Positions 47,201-57,063 of a DNA stretch of 64,000 nt are shown piece by piece; the stretch's first letter is position 1, and every line of letters begins with the position of its first letter. The position numbers were made by a program, and so were the translations under genes. The DNA comes from Przewalskia tangutica (taxonomy: Eukaryota; Streptophyta; Magnoliopsida; Solanales; Solanaceae): the NCBI GenBank assembly GCA_029844215.1, contig CM056721.1:10428368-10492367 (forward strand), given 5' to 3'. Below the pieces are notes generated by a model that had not been told where the DNA came from, did not search any database, and saw only the letters and a program-made list of their open reading frames with translations.

Positions 47201-48530
47201 TATGAATCTTTGACATGTTTAACTTAGGCACACAGATTTTTGTATATCATTTCATTACATCATCCTACTTAATTCACTAGGCGTTTCAAGCAACTACAGC
47301 ATGCATGATTTAAAAAAAATTGTGACTCATATAGACACATAAAAGACACAAATCAACGACTCAAAATTATAAGAAAATACAAGTACCCCCCCCCCCCAAA
47401 CTTAACTGACACATTTCTCAAATGGGTATGACTCAAAGATGAAACAAGGACGACTTACAGACGTATAGCGACTCAAAATGGTGGTGGTGTCGGCAGATAT
47501 TGCATTGTGACGGTATCTGTGGGAGGAGATTTGGCGATTTCGAGCTTTTCATATTTTTGAGGATCGTGAACTGGCACCGCGGTTCTGCCTCTGTGCACCG
47601 TGATGCATAAAGTACTGAGTCTTTCCTGAAGATTCGGTACTACGGTGCTGACTTGATTTCGTGTCTTTTCGCCCTTTCCTTCATGCTCCATCCTCTGAGT
47701 CCTTCACCTGGCATCACAACATAACAAACACACCAAAAGTGAGACTGTGCTAATTAAAATAAATTGCAGAATTTAAACATTGGGTTGCCTTCCAAGTAGC
47801 GGTCTTTAACGTCTTTTAGTCGGACGCATGTTACTTATAAAAAATCATTGGAGTAATTTAACCCCACAACCTATCTATTTCATAATCATCCTCCTCTTTC
47901 TCATTTTATTTTTATTCCTCACCAGAGGGGGTTCAGTAATACTTACCTTTTCGAGGGCTTTCATCTCATCAATTTTTGTTCCTGCCACCTTGCTGACTTG
48001 TGGGTTTAATGCTATAGGGATGGTCTCCCTAGCTTTGGCTCAGACCGGCGAATCAAGGGGCTTGTGCCGTGCAAAACACTTGTCAATGGCATGGGACTCA
48101 ATGGCGGATTTGAACACCTTGAACACTATCTCTTCCACTGCGGGCTGGGGAGCAATGTGCTCCAACTGCTTTCCATTCATCAACAATACTGCTTGACATT
48201 GTTCTCTAGGATTCACCTCTGTATTGCTTGGGAGAGCACCCTGTGGCCTGTTGGTTACCATCTTTGAAGCTAAGAGATAAAAGTAAATAACGAAAATCAC
48301 TTGAATAGTTGCACTTTTTATTATTATTTGAATCAAAAATTTATTTATCAATTCTTACCAATGATATCGCCAGTCTTGAAAGTTTGACCATTAGGCCAGC
48401 CATTCATGCTGAAACCCCAACCGTTAGCTCCACCAGCAGAAAAAGTATCTGCATTTGAAATGTTGGTTTGAAGTAAGATGCATACCATCACAGCTAGGGC
48501 AATAATTGTGACTTTGTTTCCTCCTGACAT
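38052..48530 (-). CDS. Plantacyanin gene 4, exons separated by 10 kb of transposons
   Basis: Exon 1 is 48530-48359 and exon 2 38248-38052, both on the minus strand in correct order, with GTAAGA donor, ATATAG acceptor and matching phase. Joined they would give the same kind of 122-residue secreted blue copper protein as genes 1-3: exon 1 encodes the same protein segment and exon 2 is A-type with both cysteines. About 145 bp of the normal 240-bp intron is replaced by 38287-48271, which holds a CACTA 3' half, a SINE half and a gypsy LTR with a nested solo LTR. If the exons still splice, this is a gene with a 10.1-kb intron. If not, it is two gene fragments. The TATA box and upstream region are intact. 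The sequence does not decide between the two. Confidence 0.5.
39200..39359 (+). other. Two tRNA-Gly-like modules in tandem
   Basis: 39200-39269 and 39289-39359 each have an A box (GGTTTAATGGTAGAATG; GATTTAGTGGTAGAATAG) and a B box (GGTTCGATTCTTGG; GGTTCGAATCATAG). The second ends in GGTGCA like tRNA-Gly(GCC) but its anticodon arm is damaged, so I do not call it a tRNA gene. Confidence 0.6.
39575..39656. repeat. 41-bp tandem duplication at the CACTA/SINE border
   Basis: TCGCCCTCTTTGAAGCG...GTAGTG plus ACAATAGAC occurs twice in a row (first terminus at 39615, second at 39656), so part of the SINE was copied between two CACTA ends. Confidence 0.75.
39657..39740 (+). mobile_element. Au/TS-type SINE, 3' half
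   Basis: It reads ACAATAGACCCTTGTGGTCC, then GGCCCTTCCTCGGATCCCGC and GTGCATCGGGCTGTCC with a T-rich tail, the standard SINE body. ATTTGA follows the tail (39741-39746), matching ATTTGA before the 5' half (10516-10521), a likely SINE target duplication. Confidence 0.75.
39741..40320. other. Transposon-derived sequence without a gene
   Basis: 39757-39850 and 40145-40260 are diverged copies of the hAT-like remnant at 3097-3330. Between them (about 39852-40145) is a piece that looks like an LTR-retrotransposon fragment, unassigned. Confidence 0.4.
40321..40524 (-). CDS. Unrecognised short ORF, possible captured gene fragment
   Basis: From ATG at 40524, 67 residues: Ser/Thr-rich N-terminus (MAASIACWSFTSIETRL, then CTTASGSTSLLYT) resembling an organelle transit peptide, ending MEAAILPLDINNLLV. 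A TATA-like CTATATATTAG lies 30-40 bp upstream of the ATG on the same strand (forward about 40555-40566). The longer frame that reads on to 40887 crosses a copia LTR fragment and a gypsy LTR end and is not a gene. I do not recognise the product. It may be the first exon of a host gene caught between transposons, or chance. Confidence 0.25.
   Translation of the reverse strand: MAASIACWSFTSIETRLNQKSQQPPHQCTTASGSTSLLYTIHQKLSFSPSFIMEAAILPLDINNLLV
40630..40806. repeat. Copia LTR fragment
   Basis: TTGGAACTTTTACAGGGGAG, then AGAAACAAGTGATTAAAATG and GAGAACTCTGATAG match the LTRs at 51877 and 55791. It ends at the gypsy LTR border 40807. Confidence 0.55.
41322..45554 (+). mobile_element. Solo LTR of a Tekay/Del-type chromovirus
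   Basis: 4233 bp from TGTTACACCCCGTAATTCC to GGGGCGTGACA, the hallmark ends of this gypsy group. It is flanked by perfect GGTTT repeats (41317-41321 and 45555-45559). No internal domain is present, so it formed by LTR-LTR recombination. It contains degenerate ACTTGATTT repeats (about 43390-43680) and a 125-bp tandem repeat (44507-44706). The short frames inside it show no protein family features. Confidence 0.9.
44507..44706. repeat. Tandem repeat, 125-bp spacing, in the solo LTR
   Basis: GATTTGCTCTTCACGATGCG at 44507 and 44632 starts two copies of a block of about 75 bp containing ATATACTCATTGCGGGCCCA and CATGCGGGTGAAATAGTCC. Confidence 0.75.
46320..48271 (-). mobile_element. Internal region of the Tat/Athila-like element, mostly deleted
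   Basis: In minus-strand order: a gag/protease-border fragment (48268-48040), a non-coding spacer that includes TTGGGTTGCCTTCCAAG (read on the plus strand near 47781), and polypurine-like motifs TAAGTTTGGGGG at about 47386-47405, 46848-46860 and the functional-looking one at 46320-46336. All pol domains are gone. The right end breaks into the plantacyanin intron at about 48271. Confidence 0.7.
48040..48268 (-). pseudogene. Tat/Athila gag C-terminal fragment
   Basis: The reading PSNTEVNPREQCQAVLLMNG followed by KQLE matches the conserved end of Tat/Athila gag (usually NP(K/R)EQCKAVTLRSGK). It ends SHAIDKCFARHKPLDSPV. It is a short relic cut by the rearrangement junction. Confidence 0.75.
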
Positions 48531-48623
48531 TTTGAGAATGGATATTAACTAGATATGCAAAAGGGATTAGAATGAAGCTAAGGCTCTCACTATTGTTGTG
48601 TCACTTGAGTAAGAACTTGGGCC

Positions 48624-48632
48624 ATTATATAG
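48624..48632 (-). promoter_or_regulatory. TATA box of plantacyanin gene 4
   Basis: CTATATAAT on the minus strand, same spacing as genes 1-3; upstream region to about 48940 also matches those genes. Confidence 0.6.
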
Positions 48633-48944
48633 GGAACTTTATTGTACCATTGAAATCACTATTAATCTTCCAAAATCATATTCTTGGAACTCATTAATAT
48701 GCTACAAAGAAAAGGGAAAAAATTGATACTATTTCTAAAAAAGCAAAAGTGACTAAACTTAGTGAGGAAAATTATTTTACAAAAGAAAAGGGAAAATGTT
48801 GAGATGGTTTCCAAAGATGCAAAATTGACAAAGATATCATTTGCATTTTACCTAAATGCAAATCCTTAACTATTAAAGTGACAAAGAATTGATTAATGTT
48901 GACCGACGTCACTTTGTATACAAATTTTTCTGCTTGATTTGAAG

Positions 48945-49027
48945 GAGCCTAACTGGTAAAGTTGTGTGACAAGGGTTCAAGCCGTGGAAACAGTCTCTTA
49001 CAGAAATATGAAATAAGGCTGCGTACA
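48945..49027 (+). mobile_element. SINE 5' half beside gene 4
   Basis: GAGCCTAACTGGTAAAGTTG, GGGTTCAAGCCGTGGAAACA and GGCTGCGTACA, cut by the CACTA terminus at 49028. Confidence 0.7.
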
Positions 49028-50905
49028 CACTACAACAAATCGCCTCAAAGAGGGTGATTGATTTATACCAACAAGGGTGACACAAAAATGCACTGATAGT
49101 TAGTACTAAAAAGGGCGACTAAAATATATCGTTGTGGTTGAAACTGCAAAGAGGGCGACACTTAAAGTCGCACCTTTTAAATTTCACCAAATAAGGCGAC
49201 ACTTTAAGTCGTCCTTTTTAATAAAAAATCAAATAGGGCGACATTTAAAGTCGTCCTTTTTAATTTCACCAAATAGGACGACATCTTTCAAGTCGCCCTC
49301 TTGAGTCCTACAAAAAACGGGATTGGTTAAAGTTGAAATTAATCCTCTTAATTAGAATTTAGACAATACTTAATTTTGTGACCTCTCTATAAAATTTAGA
49401 CAAGTAAACAGATTGGATACAAATTTTAACATTTGACAATTGTATTTTTCAACTTTTTGACACACACCTAAGATGCAACAAGTAACTGGACTAGCTATAA
49501 AGTCCAATATTGAGAATGGATTTGGGTACAAAATTAAAAAAATGATCTAAATATACAATTATGGATAACTAATCATAGAATTAGTTATAGCTTGATTTTA
49601 TTTCAACCAAATTTGACATAAATTTATTTAGAGATTAATTCCGGAATTAATTATCTCTGACTCAACGAGGGCGAGTGTATTGTTGTCGCCATAATTGATA
49701 AAATTAAATAGGGCGACACTTAAAATCGTCCTTTTTAATTTCACCAAATAGGATGACACTTAAAGTCGCCCTTTTTAATAAAAAAAATCAAATAGGGCGA
49801 CACTTAAAGTCGCCCTATTTAATTTCACCAAATAGAGCGACATCTTAAAGTCGCCCTATTTAATTTCACCAAATAGGGTGACATCTTAAAGTCACCCTAT
49901 TTAATTTCACCAAATAGGGCGACATCTTTCACGCCCTCTTTGAGTCCCACAAAAATGGAATTGGTTCCAAAGTTGAAAAAGTGATCTGATCCGAATATTT
50001 CGGACGGATATCCAAAAAATTGGATATTCGAAATTTTCGAATCGGATTCGGATCATAATTTTACCGATCCGAAATTATCCAAAAATTGAGGATATTCGAT
50101 TTTTTGTATATTCGAAATATTCGCATACGAATCCGATCCGAAATTATCCGGAAATTGCGGATATCTAATTTTTTGGATATCCGAAATTTTCGGATCCGAA
50201 TCCGAATCCGATCCGAAATTATTTCGAAAAATTCGGATATCCGATTTTTCAGATTCGAATCCGATCCGAAATTATCCGAAAATTGTGGATATTCAAAATA
50301 TTTGGATACGAATCCGATCCGAAATTATTCAAAAATTTCGGATATCCGATTTTTTTGATATCAGAAATATTCTTATTCGAATCCGATCCAAAATTATCCG
50401 ATTTTAAATCCTATTTTAATTTATCCGAAATACCGTGTGAACAACCCTAACAATATCCAACGAATTGTATTGCAACACATAATTAACTTGAATTAATCTA
50501 TACTAATATAAATAATAACAATAATATTACTATGTAAAGACTTCAAAAAATATTGTACTATTATAAATAATAAGTGTAAAAAATAGACATCTTGTTAAAA
50601 ATTGACTTTAGAACCGGCCAAGGAAATTATGATTATGAGGAGCATAAATAGAACAAGTATTGATGGTTGGTTTAGTGGTAGAATGACACACTTCCACAGA
50701 GGAGGTCCGGGTTCGATTCTTGGCTGGGGTATTTATGGTGATTAATATTGCATAACTAGTGATTTAGTGGTAGAATAGTACAGTGTCACAGTTCAGACTA
50801 TGGTTCGAATCATAGTTGGTGCATTTAGGCGGCGACTTGAGAAATCGCTCTTCTTGATCTTCGACAACAAACGTAATAAGACGAGTTGAAGGGCGACTAA
50901 AAATC
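49028..50905 (+). mobile_element. CACTA-like element, nearly complete
   Basis: It begins CACTACAACAAATCGCC. It carries GGCGAC/GTCGCC repeats (49060-49300 and 49700-49940), ATCCGAAATT satellite (49985-50400), two tRNA-Gly-like modules (50662-50823) and part of the final repeat block. The last 150 or so bases, present at 39490-39656, are replaced by copia RNase H sequence. No transposase is encoded, so mobility would need a helper. Confidence 0.75.
50662..50823 (+). other. Two tRNA-Gly-like modules, best preserved pair
   Basis: 50662-50730 has GGTTTAGTGGTAGAATG, CTTCCAC in the anticodon-loop position and GGGTTCGATTCTTGG. 50750-50823 has GATTTAGTGGTAGAATAG, GTGTCAC in that position, GGTTCGAATCATAG and ends GGTGCA. 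Acceptor stems do not pair well, so function as tRNA is unlikely. Confidence 0.6.
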
Positions 50906-51876
50906 ATCATGGTGGAGCGTCGATATCTTGGAAATCATCAAAGCAAACCGTGAATACACGATCGACTATGGAAGAAGAGCTTGCAGCCTTGGACAAAAAT
51001 GTCGAAGAGGCATAATGACTCAAAAACTTCCTAGAAGGTATTCCTTTGTGGACAAAGTCTGTTACAATCATTTGCATACATTGTGATAGTATGACTTCTC
51101 TGACGAGGGAAAAGAACCAAATATACAATGGCAAATTGAGGCATATAAGGCGACGTCATAATACAATACATAGCTTGCTGAAGAATGGAATTATCTCCAT
51201 TGACTATGTAAAATCAAAGGACAATATAGTGGATCCTTTGACAAAATGTCTTAACAGAGAGCATGTCGTATTTACATCGAGGGGAATGGGCTTAAAGCCA
51301 TTACAATGAGTCGTTACTTGGCGGAAACCTAACCTAGCATAATTGGAGATCCCATGGTCTAGGCTCAATATGATAACTAGTTGAGGAAGACTCAATAAGC
51401 ATATAAAACACACATATGTTCATTCCTATGGTGAACTAAGTGTGTTAATCCGTTGATGATTAAGGGATGAAAATTATTCTTAATAATTCTAAAGACCATT
51501 ATGGTGGGATAATACAGACTATTCTTGTTTGGTATTACCTATATGAGGTTGATGTGGGGTCACATATGTGAGAACATATATGGCTACGTTCTCTAGAAAA
51601 TCTCACGAAGAAGGAGTTGTTCACGACTGAAATGAACACAACCGCAAGAATTAAAATATGTTGATATGATGTGTGTGATACTTGTTGTCTTGATTTACTA
51701 CAAAACATGAATAGTTCAAGACATGCGTCCACTATTTCACAAAGTAGATCTGATAAGTACTCACTACGAATGATTCAAGTCCAAAAGACACATTTTCCGA
51801 TGCATGTCGTATCGAGTTTTTCAAAAAGAACGATATGTTCCTCATTATCTTATTTTCTATCCAAATGTGGGGGTAT
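50906..51876 (+). pseudogene. Copia RNase H tail and 3' spacer, first copy
   Basis: The reading GGASISWKSSKQTVNTRSTM, then a stop, then CIHCDSMTSLTREKNQIYNG and KDNIVDPLTKCLNREH is copia RNase H ending in the DPLTK motif. The catalytic HCDS is present but the frame is interrupted. A spacer of about 560 bp leads to the purine tract AAATGTGGGGGTAT at the LTR start. Confidence 0.8.
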
Positions 51877-52945
51877 TGTTGATGTTTGAATAGAAAATAT
51901 GGGGTATTGTTGAAACTTGTACAAGGGAGAAAAATAAAAAGAAACAAGTGATCAAAATAAAGTGTCGAAATTTTTGGCGCAACGCCAAAACATCAGAGAA
52001 CTCTGACAGGAATTCAGGGCCGCGACACCGGGGTCAGCGCCGCAGCGCCAAGGACAAAGAGTAGCGACGCTGGGCCTAACAGATAGAATTTCTAGGAATG
52101 GGTGTGACTGTTCAAAACAATCACAACCTTTGATATGAACGGTTACACCTATCTGATGTTACTACTATAAAATAAGATTGATCATTTGATTGAACATACA
52201 ATATATAACACAATACAATCAATCATTTAACACAATTAATAATTTGATATTGATGATTCTTCTTCCTCCCTAAATACCTATATGTAAAAGACATAAAGTA
52301 AATTCATCAGGGGTCAAGTTCTTGTGCGAGAACTCAAACCAGATAGTTGTATCCTCTAGATAGACGTCCGTAAAACTACAACACAAGTTGAGGCGAATTT
52401 ATGTCTTAGGACACTGCAACAACATAACTCTATCGTATCAAATTAGTATTGAATTTTCAGTTTGTAGTAAGCTTGTTGTTGATTTCAAGTTTTGTTGAGT
52501 TATTATTATACAATTGTGCTTGTTTATTTGACGATCCTAGATTGCCTATAACAGACACTTCTTGATCTATTTGTTTGCCAGATTTCATTCTCATGGCAGT
52601 TACATTTGCCCATTGTTAACAAAATCTAAAATTCCACTACGAGGTGTGATATGTGAGAGAGTGTGTGTGGTGTCCCTTTCTAAGAGAGTAAATATGAATA
52701 TAAATCTTCTCTCGAGATTAAACGAAGTCTCTCATGTGGACACCTTCCGCAGATGTGAGGTCGCTTCTGCGAATGATGGTCCGCATAAGTGAGATCAACT
52801 ATAGACAAATTCATATTTTGAGACATTCTTTTCCATTTAGAACCCTACACTTGGCAAGCATACTTTTGGGAGCTAGGAAATTTATTTTAGGCATCTCAAT
52901 GGATTCTTTAAACATCATTCCTTGGGTAAATCTTAGACCCTTTCA
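51877..52945 (+). repeat. Copia LTR, first (shared) copy
   Basis: It starts TGTTGATG after a purine tract and is duplicated at 55791-56851. The right end is set where the two copies stop matching (TTTCA, 52945). A TATAAAATAAG box lies near 52168. The GC-rich segment GCGCCGCAGCGCC (about 52038-52050) recurs in neighbouring LTR fragments. No primer site follows, so the 5' internal region was lost. Confidence 0.65.
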
Positions 52946-55196
52946 GTTAGTAAATATTGTTATGTATACTTAATACATACCAAAGACGAGACTTTGAACA
53001 TGTTTAAAACATACAAAGCGGAAGTGGAGAACCAACTTAAGAAAAAAATAAAAATTCTAAGGTCTGACAGATGCGGTGAATATTAATCTAATGACTTTAA
53101 GGAATTTTGTTCTACTCATGGTATAGTTCATCAAACCACTACACCATATACTCCAAAATAAGATGGAGTTGTCGAACGCAAGAATAGAACATTGAAGAAT
53201 ATGATAAATTCAATGTTGGTTAGTTCGGGTGCACCTATTAGCCTGCAAATATGATATTAAACAAGATTCCTCATAAGAAAAATGATCAATCTCCTTATGA
53301 ATTATGAAAATGAAGATTGTCTACTTTCAAAAGGATGAAAGTGCGGGGTTGCCTAACGAAAGTTCAAGTTCCCTTATCAAAGAGAACTAAACTTGGACAA
53401 AAAATGGTGGATTGCATATATATTGGTCATGCCAATAATAATGTAGCGTATAAGTTTTTGGTTTATCATTCTGATGTTGAAGGTATTCACAATAACACAC
53501 TTATGAAATCTGCCGAAGCATAATTCTTTGAGGATATTTTTCCTTACAAAGACAAGGAAAAGGATAAAATTGTTCCTAGTCATAGGAAGAGAACGTTGCC
53601 TCAAGATGAGTCAAACCAAACTACACAAAATAATACTTCATTTGTTCAAGAAGAAAATTATGAACCAAGGAGAAGTAAACGTGGAAAAATTGCCAAAGAT
53701 TTTGGACCAGACTTTATGACCTTTTCCGTTGAAGGAGAACCTCAAACATATAGGGCTGCTATGGAATCATCCGAAACACCTTATTGGAAAGAGGCTATCC
53801 AAAGTGATGTAGAATTCATTGTGCAAAATAATATATGGATATTGATTGATCTTCCTCAGGGACAAAACCCAATAGGCCATAAATGGATTTTCAAACGAAA
53901 ATTAAGGTCTGATGGTACTATAGAAAAATACAAAGCTCGTATAGTAGCCAAAGGATTTCGACAAAAAGAAGGTGTAGATTTCTTTGATACTTACTCACCA
54001 GTAACTAGAATTACTTCCATTCAGATGTTAATTACTATAACGGTGATGCACAATTTGGAAATACACCAAATGGGTGTGAAAACCGTATTTTTGAATGGTG
54101 AATTAGATGAAGAAATTTACATGGAACAACTTGAAGGCTTTGTTGTTAAAGGTCAGGAAAAGAAGGTTTGTAAGTTAATTAAGTCTCTATACGGACTTAA
54201 ACAAGCTCCAAAACAGTGGCATAAAAAGTTTGATAATACACTGTTATCAAATGGATTTCAAATAAATAAATGTGATAAATATGTCTACATTAAACAATGT
54301 AAGAATGCATGTGTCATTATATGCTTATATGTTGATGATATGCTAATTATGGGAACTAGTAAAGATGCAATTAACCAAACTAAGAAGATGTTGCATGTCG
54401 CTTTTGATATGAAAGATATGAGAATAGCGGATGTTATTCTTGATATTAGAATTCAAAAGAATTCTGATGGTTACGTATTAACTCAATATCATTATGTTGA
54501 AAATGTCCTTAGAAAGTTTGGACACTATGACGATCGACCGGTTGTTACTCCATTTGAGCGCGCTAGTCACATTAAGAAGAATCAAGGTGAAAGTGTGTCT
54601 CAATTGAAATATACACAAGTTCTTGGAAGCTTGATGTACATCGATACTCACATAATCCAGGAAAGGATCATTGGTTTGCACTAATAAGGGCAATCCGTAT
54701 CTAAAGCATACAATGAACTATGAGTTGCATTATACAAAATATTCTCATATTTTAGAAGGATATTGTGATGCTAATTGAATTTCCAACCATTCGGAAAGTA
54801 AGTCCACAAGTGATTATGTATTTACACTTGGTGGAGCGTCGATATCTTGGAAATCATCAAAGCAAACCGTGAATACACGATCGACTATGGAAGAAGAGTT
54901 TGTAGCCTTGGACAAAGTTGTCGAAGAGGTAGAATGACTCAAAAACTTCCTAGAAGGTATTCCTTTGTGGACAAAGCCTGTTACAGCCATTTGCATACAT
55001 TGTGATAGTATGATTGCTCTGACGAGGGCAAAGAACCAAATATACAATGGCAAATTGAGACATATAAGGCGACGTCATAATACAATACATAGCTTGCTGA
55101 AGAATGGAATTATCTCCATTGACTATGTAAAATCAAAGGACAATATAGCGGATCCTTTGACAAAATGTCTTAACAGAGAGCAGGTTGTATTTACAT
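52946..55196 (+). pseudogene. Copia integrase, reverse transcriptase and RNase H, 5' truncated
   Basis: 52985-53320 holds integrase remnants (ILRSDRCGEY, DGVVERKNRTL) with stops. 53596-54684 is an open 362-codon RVT_2 reverse transcriptase: WIFKRKLRSDGTIEKYKARI, SLYGLKQAPKQWHKKF and the catalytic LYVDDMLIMG at residues 244-253. The first catalytic aspartate, normally in QMDVKTAF, is glycine (QMGVKTVF, residue 160), which should inactivate it. RNase H follows (54720-55196) with stops. Gag, protease and primer site are absent. Confidence 0.88.
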
Positions 55197-55790
55197 AGAG
55201 GGGAATGGGCTTAAAGCCATTACAATGAGTCGTTACTTGGCGAAAACCTAACCCAGCATAAGATCTCATGGTCTAGGTTCAATATGATAACTAGTTGAGG
55301 AAGACTCAATAGGCATATAAAATACACATATGCTCATTCATATGGTGAACTAAGTGTGTTAATCCGTTGATGATTAAGGGATGAATATTATTCTTAATAA
55401 TACTAAAGACCATTATGGTGGGATAGTACAGACTATTCTTGTTTGGTATTACCTATATGAGATTGATGTGGGATCACATATGTGAGAATATATATGGCTA
55501 CGTTCTCTAGAAAATCTCACGAAGAAGGAGTTGTTCACGACTGAAATGAACACAACCGTAAGAATTAAAATATGTTGATATGATGTGTGTGATACTTGTT
55601 GTCTTGATTTACTACAAAACATGAATAGTTCAAGACATGCGTCCACTATTTCACAAAGTAGATCTGATAAGTACTCACTACGAATGATTCAAGTCTAAAA
55701 GACACATTTTCCGATGCATGTCGTATCGAGTTTTTCAAAAAGAACGATAAGTTCCTCACTATCTTATTTTCTATCCAAATGTAGGGGTAT
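55197..55790 (+). other. Copia 3' spacer, second copy
   Basis: Near-duplicate of 51310-51876, ending in the purine-rich AAATGTAGGGGTAT before the LTR. No coding content. Confidence 0.65.
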
Positions 55791-56851
55791 TGTTGATGTT
55801 TGAATAGAAAATATGGGGTATTGTTGGAACTTGTACAAGGGAGAAGAATAAAAAGAAACAAGTGATCAAAATAAAGTGTCGAATTTTTTGGCGCAGCGCC
55901 AAAACATCAGCGAACTCTGACAGGAATTCAGGGCCGCGACGCCGGGGTCAGCGCCAATGACAAAGAGTAGCGGCGCTGGGCCTAACAGATAGAATTTCTA
56001 GGAATGGCTGTGATTGTTCAAAACAATCACAGCTTTTGATATGAACGGTTACACCTATCTGATGTTACTACTATAAAATAAGATTGATAATTTGATTGAA
56101 CATACAATATAGAACACAATACAATCAATCATTTAACACAATTAATGATTTGAGATTGATGTTTCTTCTTCCTCCCTAAATACCTTTCTGTAAAAAGACA
56201 TAAAGTAAATTCATCAGGGGTCAAGTTCTTGTGCGAGAACTCAAATCAGATAGTTGTATCCTCTAGATAGACGTCTGTAAAACTACAACACAAGTGGAGA
56301 TGAATTTATGTCTTAGGACACTGCGACAACAGACATCTATCGTATCGAGTTAGTATTGAATTTTCAGTTTGTAGTAAACTTGTTGTTGATTTCAATTTTG
56401 TTGATTTATTATTATATAATTGTGCTTGTTTATTTGACGATCCTAGATTGGATATAACAGACACTGCTTGATTTATTTGTTTGCCAGATTTCATTCTCAT
56501 GACAGTTACCTTTGCCCATTGTTAACAAAATCTAAAATTCCACTATGAGGTGTGACATGTGAGAGTGTGTGTGTGGTGTCCCTTTCTAAGAGAGCAAATA
56601 TGAATATAAATCTTCTCTCAAGATTAAAAGAAGTCTCTCACGTGGGCACCTTCCGCAGTTGCGAGGTCGCTTCTGCGAATGATGGTCCGCATAAGTGAGA
56701 TCAACTATAGATAGATTCATATTTTGAGACACTCTTTTCCATTTAGAACCCTACACTTGGCGAGCATACTTTTAGGAGCTAGGAAATTTATTTTAGGCAT
56801 CTCAATGGATTCTTTAAGTATCATTCCTTGGGTAAATCTTAGACCATTTCA
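55791..56851 (+). repeat. Copia LTR, second copy
   Basis: Pairs with 51877-52945. Start TGTTGATG; end inferred at ATTTCA from loss of similarity. Confidence 0.65.
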
Positions 56852-57063
56852 TTAGTTGATTAATGTTTTCTTTTTAAACTATTATTCTTGTTGATGGTAG
56901 AGATGTACCTAGGGTTTTATTAAATTTTCAAAATATACTTTTATGATTTATTCTTAGATGGTAGAGGTTGTAAACTAGTGGTAAATTGGTGTAAGAGTTC
57001 GTGGCACCCGTTTGGCAATGAGGTAGACTTCTACATTAACACATACGTTTAATAACACATACG

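Noticed and set aside
49790..49940. CRISPR-like array because of evenly spaced palindromic repeats
   Set aside because: Plant nuclear DNA; spacers are not unique, and the repeats are CACTA subterminal motifs.
50750..50823. Functional tRNA-Gly gene
   Set aside because: A and B boxes are present but acceptor and anticodon stems are damaged and it sits in a transposon.
51877..52553. Shorter copia LTR ending at TATAACA
   Set aside because: Similarity between the two copies continues for about 390 bp beyond it, so the longer border at 52945 is preferred, though not proven.
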